Of a stretch of DNA of 64,000 nt, positions 58,758 through 64,000 are shown piece after piece. The translations under genes and the position numbers were made by a program. The stretch comes from Parabacteroides sp. PF5-6. GTDB taxonomy: Bacteria > Bacteroidota > Bacteroidia > Bacteroidales > Tannerellaceae. Below the pieces are notes generated by a model. The model searched no databases. It was not told the DNA's origin and worked only from the letters and a program-made list of their open reading frames with translations. Position 1 is the first letter of the stretch, and each line of letters begins with the position of its first letter. Location of the stretch: NCBI RefSeq assembly GCF_029504695.1, contig NZ_JAQFIN010000002.1, forward strand, positions 124,001-188,000, written 5' to 3'.

Positions 58758-59933
58758 TCATTCTTCGGCCGCCGCCTCTTCCTCCAGTTTCAGGCGGTAT
58801 TGCTTGGGTGTTAGGCCCGTATTCTCGGTGAAGGTGCGGTGAAACACGGTGTCGGAAGAAAAACCACAACGGATAGAAAGCTGCTTGGTGGTTGCCTGTG
58901 GTTTTTCCTGCATCAGCCGCTTCGCCTCTTCCACCCGGTAGTGGCGCACGAGCTGACGGAAAGGCATACCGTAGCCTTCCCTGAAAAATTGAGAGAGATA
59001 GGTACGGTTGAGCTGAAGCTGCTCTTCGACCATCGCGCGGTTGAAGTCCGGATCCAGAAACGGGCGACTCTCCTGCATCCACCGCTCAAAAAGCCCTTTG
59101 TATTCTTCCAGTTTCTCGAGAAAAAGATGTTCCGCATCCACTTCCTCTTGCGCCTCAATAGCCGGTTCATCGGCCAACTGCTCGCGGAAATAGTTCTCCG
59201 GGAAAGGATTCTGCTGAAACAACGCTTTGTAATTGATATACGGAAAGAAAAGATAGACAATCAGAAAATGGATCAATAAAGTCTCGGGGCGCTCATCGGT
59301 CAAGCGATAGAGGAAGATCGCCGTCATGCACACCAGCCCCACCATAAACAGGCGAAGCCAGGAGATATCCATGCGTTCGGTCGACGAATAGGTATCGTCG
59401 GTCCACCGCCGGTACTCGGGCGCGAAATGGACAAAAGCCAACAGCATCACCGCCAGGTAGCCCACCGTAAAAAAGACTAAGATCAACCGGTACCACACAT
59501 TGAATTGCGAAAGCGAAGCCATAAACATATCCATATCCGCCATAAACGCGACCGGCTCGCGCCGCACCGCCAATACCCCCGCGTATATCGCCAACACCAA
59601 CAGGTAAGGACTAAACAACGCCAGGCCCCGCCGCAAGGTGATCCAGCCCGGCCGTAACACTTCGAACACATAACAGGTCGTGATAAACACGGCGAACGTA
59701 CCCACCGTCAGCGAGTACGGGCGCATCACCCCACTATCGGGCGAGCCCTCTCCGCCACGCAACAACAACATAAGGCCCGACAGATAACTCAGGCTCCACA
59801 ACACCATCACCCATCCCAATACCCGGCGCGACCGGGAGTGACGCGACTGCATAAACTGCAAAAAAGCGCTATACAAACACATCACAACCATCCCACTGGT
59901 CAATACAATACCCGGAAAATAATAATTCACCAT
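58758..59933 (-). CDS. Membrane-anchored AraC family regulator
   Basis: A 391-residue protein with six to seven membrane helices in the first 220 residues and a cytoplasmic AraC DNA-binding domain at the end (about 290-385: VEEQLQLNRTYLSQFFREGY, EEAKRLMQEK, STRCGF-like LSIRCGFSSDTVFHRTFTEN, TPKQYRLKL). This architecture is common in Bacteroidetes and suggests direct membrane sensing without phosphorelay. The ATG at 59933 precedes the first helix; the frame extends to 59984. Its stop lies 2 bases from the nested inverted repeat. Confidence 0.83.
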   Translation of the reverse strand: MVNYYFPGIVLTSGMVVMCLYSAFLQFMQSRHSRSRRVLGWVMVLWSLSYLSGLMLLLRGGEGSPDSGVMRPYSLTVGTFAVFITTCYVFEVLRPGWITLRRGLALFSPYLLVLAIYAGVLAVRREPVAFMADMDMFMASLSQFNVWYRLILVFFTVGYLAVMLLAFVHFAPEYRRWTDDTYSSTERMDISWLRLFMVGLVCMTAIFLYRLTDERPETLLIHFLIVYLFFPYINYKALFQQNPFPENYFREQLADEPAIEAQEEVDAEHLFLEKLEEYKGLFERWMQESRPFLDPDFNRAMVEEQLQLNRTYLSQFFREGYGMPFRQLVRHYRVEEAKRLMQEKPQATTKQLSIRCGFSSDTVFHRTFTENTGLTPKQYRLKLEEEAAAEE

Positions 59934-59954
59934 CCTACACGTTGTTTCACCTTG

Positions 59955-59962
59955 TAAAGGTA
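59955..59962 (-). promoter_or_regulatory. Possible -7 element for the AraC gene
   Basis: Minus-sense TACCTTTA differs from TAnnTTTG in the last base and lies 21 bases before the ATG. Confidence 0.35.
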
Positions 59963-60026
59963 AAAAAAAAATACAAACCCCCATCCCCTTCCCTCAAGTT
60001 CATAATATTGACATTTTCTTTCATAA

Positions 60027-60090
60027 AATTGTCGTAATGTCAAGAGAATTGTCGTAATGTCAAGAAAATTGTCGTAATGTCAAGAAAAAT
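60027..60090. repeat. Three tandem 20-bp units (GTCGTAATGTCAAGAAAATT)
   Basis: Copies start at 60031, 60051 and 60071, exactly 20 bp apart. Each contains an imperfect dyad TTGTCGTAATGTCAA. A diverged inverted piece (TTGACATT) lies at 60009. The array is in the spacer between the AraC gene and the beta-helix gene. Confidence 0.85.
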
Positions 60091-60147
60091 TGCAGGAAAG
60101 TCAGAAAAAACCCTTTCCATTAATCGAATTGTTTCCCCATCGGTCTC

Positions 60148-60155
60148 TACCTTTG
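60148..60155 (+). promoter_or_regulatory. -7 element for the beta-helix gene
   Basis: TACCTTTG matches TAnnTTTG, 56 bases before the ATG at 60212. Confidence 0.6.
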
Positions 60156-60211
60156 CAGGGCGAAAGAAATATTGAGATTTTCAGATAACCATTAAAGTAA
60201 AACAAAAGAAA

Positions 60212-62320
60212 ATGAAAGAAAGTATGACAAAAAAACTACATCTTATTTTTACCCTATTCCTATTGGTAGGATTAAGTATGAACATTCTGCCGGGTAAGGC
60301 GGAAGGAGAACAACAAGAACAGAAAATTATCCCCAGCGCTGCGGGGATTATCTTTGTAAAAGAAGACGGTAACGGTAACGGTTCGTCTTGGGAAGATGCT
60401 ACCGGTTCACTGTCCGATGCGTTGATATTCACCAACACAAATACTAACGAGGAATATACGATTCAGGTAGCCGCAGGGACTTATTATCCGGAGAGTACAG
60501 AAGGATTAGAACCGTATGAAGAAGAAGAATTCGAAGAGCGTGACCGCACCTTCCTGATCACCTCCAACGTAACGTTGCTCGGCGGATATGATCCGGACGG
60601 ATCCGGAAAGCGCGACCTATCGCTATATGAGACTGTCTTAAATGGAGAGTTAGACGAAGGTAACGTCTACCATGTGGTGGTTATGGTATTAAAGACTGTA
60701 GATAAAAAAGCTCTACTAGCAACTCAAACAGCGACGCTTGATGGATTCACCATTATTAATGGTAATTCTGATCAACAAGATTCCGCTGTTGAGGTAAACG
60801 ATGAAATTGTTCCTCGTGAATGTGGTGGTGGTGTTTGGGTAAAAGGGAAAGTAGTTTTAACCCATAATACGATCAGCACCAATAAAGCCCTTCTTGGGGC
60901 TGGGGTATGGGCCGAAGAAAACACCATCCTGACCGACAATATAATCACTCTTAATGAGTCCATCGGTAGCGGTGGTGGAGTCTATGCGCTAACATCAGTC
61001 AGTCTGATTGGCAATACGATCACCTCTAATCAAGCCGGCAGCGGCGGTGGTGGAGTTATGGCCGAAAAGGCGCTCTTGGTCAATAATATAATCAGTGACA
61101 ATACTGCAAACAGCGAAGGCGGCGGGGTGAATGCATCAAATGCTACAATTCTGGTTAATAATACAATCACTGGAAATACTGCAAAAGTAGGTGATGGTGG
61201 AGGTGTTTACGCCACTGGCTCTACCAGTATATTCAATAATATTCTTTGGGGAAATACCGATGATAAGAACTTATATACTCTATCGAAAAAAGTATCTGTG
61301 GAATACAACCTGATCGGTGGTACCCCTATACTTCCCCAAGACTACCCTTTGAATCTGACAGGTAACATCGATCCGCTCTTTGTGAATGCCACAAACGGCG
61401 ATTTCAGCCTCTCTGAAACAAGCCCGGCAATCAATGCGGGAAGCAACGCGCTTTACGAAGCGCTTAACGATCTCGATCTCTCGGTTGAATTCGATCTGGA
61501 CACCGATCTCGACCTGGCGGGCAACCCCCGCTTTAAAGGCTCGGCAATCGATATCGGCGCGTATGAGTATCAGTCGGCAGATAACGTTACCTACCACAAC
61601 CTCACCCTCGAAGTGGCGCCGGGCATCGAATTATATAATCTTACCGCCGGTGAATATCAGATTGAAGACGGTTCGCACCTGTTCTTGCAGTTCCTGCCCG
61701 AAGACCGCACACTGACGGCGGACGATGTACTCCTGTTGATTGATGGGGTGGAGACGGAGTTTAAGGATTTCGGGGAATACTATTACTTCTCTTATATCCT
61801 TAACCCGATCACACAACAGCATAGCGTCGTGATCGCCCTCAGGGAATATACCGTTACCCTGCCCGAAGTGCAAGGTATCACCTACGATGTAGGTGCCGGC
61901 ATGCATCGGGTGGCGTATGGCAACAGCTTCACCTTTAGACTGACCCTTGCCGATGGGATCGATCCGGCAGACGTACATGTCTATGCCAACGGGCAGGAGA
62001 TCCGGGCGAATAAACTGCGCTCGACCGTATTGACTTATACCATCGACCGTGTGATCACCGCCGTTACTGTACTGATCAAAGGAGGTTCGACCACGTCGAA
62101 CGCCTCGCTGACGCATGGCGTTCGCCTGGCAATTGACAATGGACAATTGACAATTGACAATGAAATGGCCAATGCGGTCGACGTCGCCATCTACACCATC
62201 ACCGGCCAAAACATGGTGCAACTTCGTGGGCTTCGGGGTTCACGTACCCTTACGCTGCCGGCCGGTATCTATATCGTTCGTGCCGGACAGCAGAGCTGGA
62301 AAGTGATTATTAATGGATAG
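60212..62320 (+). CDS. Beta-helix surface protein with T9SS-type C-terminal domain
   Basis: A 702-residue exported protein (signal peptide about 1-30). A right-handed beta-helix (about 45-440) is built of turns such as NTISTNKALLGAGVW, NTITSNQAGSGGGGV and NTITGNTAKVGDGGGV. It ends at SPAINAGS and AIDIGAYEY, as in other Bacteroidales polymorphic beta-helix proteins. Two related modules of about 80 residues follow (YHNLTLEVAPGIELYNL and EYTVTLPEVQGITYDVGAG), then a type A sorting domain (VDVAIYTITGQ to GIYIVRAG, ending WKVIING). Between module and sorting domain lies a short LAIDNGQLTIDN linker that comes from a DNA word repeat. A second, related gene follows directly. Confidence 0.83.
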   Translation: MKESMTKKLHLIFTLFLLVGLSMNILPGKAEGEQQEQKIIPSAAGIIFVKEDGNGNGSSWEDATGSLSDALIFTNTNTNEEYTIQVAAGTYYPESTEGLEPYEEEEFEERDRTFLITSNVTLLGGYDPDGSGKRDLSLYETVLNGELDEGNVYHVVVMVLKTVDKKALLATQTATLDGFTIINGNSDQQDSAVEVNDEIVPRECGGGVWVKGKVVLTHNTISTNKALLGAGVWAEENTILTDNIITLNESIGSGGGVYALTSVSLIGNTITSNQAGSGGGGVMAEKALLVNNIISDNTANSEGGGVNASNATILVNNTITGNTAKVGDGGGVYATGSTSIFNNILWGNTDDKNLYTLSKKVSVEYNLIGGTPILPQDYPLNLTGNIDPLFVNATNGDFSLSETSPAINAGSNALYEALNDLDLSVEFDLDTDLDLAGNPRFKGSAIDIGAYEYQSADNVTYHNLTLEVAPGIELYNLTAGEYQIEDGSHLFLQFLPEDRTLTADDVLLLIDGVETEFKDFGEYYYFSYILNPITQQHSVVIALREYTVTLPEVQGITYDVGAGMHRVAYGNSFTFRLTLADGIDPADVHVYANGQEIRANKLRSTVLTYTIDRVITAVTVLIKGGSTTSNASLTHGVRLAIDNGQLTIDNEMANAVDVAIYTITGQNMVQLRGLRGSRTLTLPAGIYIVRAGQQSWKVIING
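62130..62162 (+). repeat. CAATTGACAAT word repeat inside a coding region
   Basis: About three overlapping copies of CAATTGACAAT-type words are read in frame as AIDNGQLTIDNE. The same style of word occurs in non-coding spacers of this window. Confidence 0.75.
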
Positions 62321-62366
62321 AAGTCCTGAAATACAACACAACGACATCAAGTAAAACAAAAGAAAA

Positions 62367-64000
62367 ATGAAAAAGAACTACCTATTTTTAGTATTGCTCC
62401 TATGGATTGGAGTAACCGGAGTGAAAGCGCAAGAGGCTACAGTAATTGATGTAAAGACTGGGGATGATTTTATTGCTGCCTTTAGTGAAGAGAATAAAAA
62501 CACGAATATTATTCTGGAGATTCAGGATAATATTATCCTGACAAAGGATATTTCCATAACCGGCAAGACAGTGATTATCCGGGGGCCGGAAAAGAAGAAT
62601 CCTGAGGAGTTGTATTCGATTAGTTATAATAATCGAGAAGAGAAGACAATTACGCTGGAAAATGCGACGGTCACTGTAGAAAATCTATTTTTCCCCGGAT
62701 CACCTGACAGAGATATGGACAAGCATAGCAGTGCGAGAGCATTTAGTCTAAATTCAACCTCCTCACTCACCATTAATGGTTGTACATTTGAACATTATTA
62801 TGGGGATATGTCATGCGGTGTAATTCAAAACAATGGGGGTAGGCTTATACTAAAGGATTGCTCTTTCTCTAATAATACATCCTATTATCGAGGAGGAGCC
62901 ATTCGTAATGATGGCGGAACTGTAGTGGCTACCGATTGTAAATTTACCAAACACAATAGCGGTAGTTCTAAAGGAGTGGTATTATATAGTACATCTGGAT
63001 CTATTTGTTTTACAAACTGTATTATTACTAAGGGAGAAGACCACAACCTCCGTTCATTTTTCTTTTTGGAATCAACTAAAACCGAATTTATTGGTTGCCT
63101 AATAAAAGGGGGAACGGAAGCTATAATTAGTGATGGGGAATTAACACTACAAGATTGTATTATATCTGAATCGGCTGGAGGGGTAGTCTGTTCGAATACC
63201 CTACTGATTGATCAGTGTATATTTAAAGATAATACAGACACCCTGGTTTCTACCGAGACAACAGATGAAGAAGAAACACCAACTCAAATCATTCGTAACA
63301 GTCTTTTTGTGAATAATTCTATCGAATGGGGGAATCCCGAAGATATTGACTTTTACGGGCTTATTGAATATAGAGGAGGTGCGAATGCCGACCCGTTGAC
63401 GATAGCCAACTGTACCTTTACGGATAATACCATAGGAGGCAATAGTGTATTTTTCAAATATACCCAAGAGAGAGAAGGTCTCGGGCCGCATTTCTACAAT
63501 ACCATTCTGGATATACCGGAAGAGAACGCTTTCGGGTTTGCATATAATGGAGAAGATGAAGGAGGAACACCCCCCACCCTCAACGACCTGGTCTTTCAAA
63601 ACTGTCTAACCAATTTAGAATCGCTTGGGGGAAACGCCGCAAATAAGGATAATCAAGTACGTGTTACCAACTTCGGCTTTGCCGGTGAAGGAAATTATTC
63701 CTTAATAGATGAAAGCCCGGCGATCGATGCGGGAAATAACGATCTTTACAAAGCTATTGGAGGGGATCTTTATAAAGATGTAGACCTGACAGGTGAGCAA
63801 CTTCGCTGGTTAGGTAAATCGATTGATATAGGAGCTTATGAATCATTTGGAGAAACCCCAACTCCTCCCTCCGACACTACCTTCCACAACCTCACCCTCG
63901 AAGTGGCGCCGGGCATTGAATTGTACAACCTGTCCGCCGGTGAACACCTGGTGGAAGCGGGTGGACATCTGCATCTGCAGTTCCTGCCCGAAGACCGCAC
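62367..64000 (+). CDS. Beta-helix surface protein, partial at window end
   Basis: An open frame runs from the ATG at 62367 to the window edge (544 codons, no stop), so the 3' end is missing. It starts with a signal peptide (about 1-22, ending GVKAQ), followed by a beta-helix (about 90-450: LTINGCTFEHYYGD, LILKDCSFSNNTSY, LTIANCTFTDNT), then SPAIDAGN and SIDIGAYES. From about residue 505 it has the same module as the previous protein (FHNLTLEVAPGIELYNLSAG, LQFLPEDRT); that part is nearly identical in DNA. Its leader also repeats the upstream gene's AGTAAAACAAAAGAAAA. By analogy it should end in a T9SS sorting domain. Confidence 0.85.
   Translation, partial: MKKNYLFLVLLLWIGVTGVKAQEATVIDVKTGDDFIAAFSEENKNTNIILEIQDNIILTKDISITGKTVIIRGPEKKNPEELYSISYNNREEKTITLENATVTVENLFFPGSPDRDMDKHSSARAFSLNSTSSLTINGCTFEHYYGDMSCGVIQNNGGRLILKDCSFSNNTSYYRGGAIRNDGGTVVATDCKFTKHNSGSSKGVVLYSTSGSICFTNCIITKGEDHNLRSFFFLESTKTEFIGCLIKGGTEAIISDGELTLQDCIISESAGGVVCSNTLLIDQCIFKDNTDTLVSTETTDEEETPTQIIRNSLFVNNSIEWGNPEDIDFYGLIEYRGGANADPLTIANCTFTDNTIGGNSVFFKYTQEREGLGPHFYNTILDIPEENAFGFAYNGEDEGGTPPTLNDLVFQNCLTNLESLGGNAANKDNQVRVTNFGFAGEGNYSLIDESPAIDAGNNDLYKAIGGDLYKDVDLTGEQLRWLGKSIDIGAYESFGETPTPPSDTTFHNLTLEVAPGIELYNLSAGEHLVEAGGHLHLQFLPEDR

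Noticed and set aside
58591-58842. Plus-strand frame of 83 codons
   Set aside because: Runs through the nested inverted repeat and into the AraC gene antisense; no signal or family pattern.
63201-63599. Minus-strand frame of 132 codons near the right end
   Set aside because: Antisense to the partial beta-helix gene, which has a continuous frame with a signal peptide from 62367 to the window end.

Overview
The window looks like one contiguous piece of chromosome from a Bacteroidales bacterium, most likely close to Parabacteroides (Tannerellaceae). The gene content supports this: a type IX secretion (T9SS) PorW/SprE lipoprotein and proteins with T9SS-type C-terminal domains, NigD-like and PCMD lipoproteins, DUF4492-cydAB, an RprXY-like two-component system, and the ftsX-DUF3098-uppP-truB-queA-folK order. 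Many genes are preceded by the Bacteroidetes -7 promoter element TAnnTTTG. The genus is inferred from memory of such gene sets, not from a search. I saw no tRNA, rRNA, CRISPR array, prophage or transposase.

Layout. 1-2217: a secreted cargo-like protein and a small membrane protein. 2220-8393 (minus): aroA, a small membrane protein, a ZnuB-like permease and porW in one apparent operon. 8394-13250: a NigD lipoprotein, then two ECF sigma-factor operons that converge on a perfect 28-bp inverted repeat. 13424-18124 (minus): a sugar-oxidoreductase cluster (two Tat-exported Gfo/Idh/MocA proteins, a DUF1080 lipoprotein, DoxX). 18424-21455: DUF4492-cydA-cydB. 22231-25675: RNase Z, a tiny T9SS-domain protein, an acetate/succinate CoA-transferase and an anchored hypothetical protein. 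25932-31876: miaB, then ftsX-DUF3098-uppP-truB-queA-folK. 32048-35294: AlkZ-like DNA glycosylase, msrA, crcB, an AAA-type ATPase. 35364-38633: PCMD lipoprotein, beta-barrel protein, a third Gfo/Idh/MocA protein. 38830-46226: an AlbA_2/Schlafen-type regulator, DUF4301, a RelA-type synthetase, a hemerythrin protein and a LuxR-type regulator with a pseudo-receiver. 46679-52869: rpsA, DUF6057, a haem-motif beta-propeller lipoprotein, a small acidic protein, a phosphoglycolate phosphatase. 53058-58479: an outer-membrane receptor-like protein and rprX-rprY. 58758-64000: a membrane-anchored AraC regulator and two beta-helix proteins, the second cut by the window end.

The most unusual material is intergenic. 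Six spacers carry short arrays of dyad-symmetric units at a 20-22 bp period. The palindrome sequence differs from locus to locus, except that the arrays at 27357 and 46400 share one unit. There are also two elements with 35-bp terminal inverted repeats. In one of them (58511-58755) the internal hairpins of the two arms differ by compensating changes. Long perfect inverted repeats lie at 11816-11889 and 52867-52942, and word repeats such as a 32-bp sequence occur at two loci. These patterns are visible directly; their function is not known to me.

Functionally the window combines envelope biogenesis and secretion (PorW, T9SS cargo, UppP, FtsX, receptor-like barrel), microaerobic and oxidative adaptation (cytochrome bd, MsrA, hemerythrin), stress signalling (two ECF sigma factors, RelA, RprXY) and glycoside oxidation (three Gfo/Idh/MocA proteins, DUF1080).
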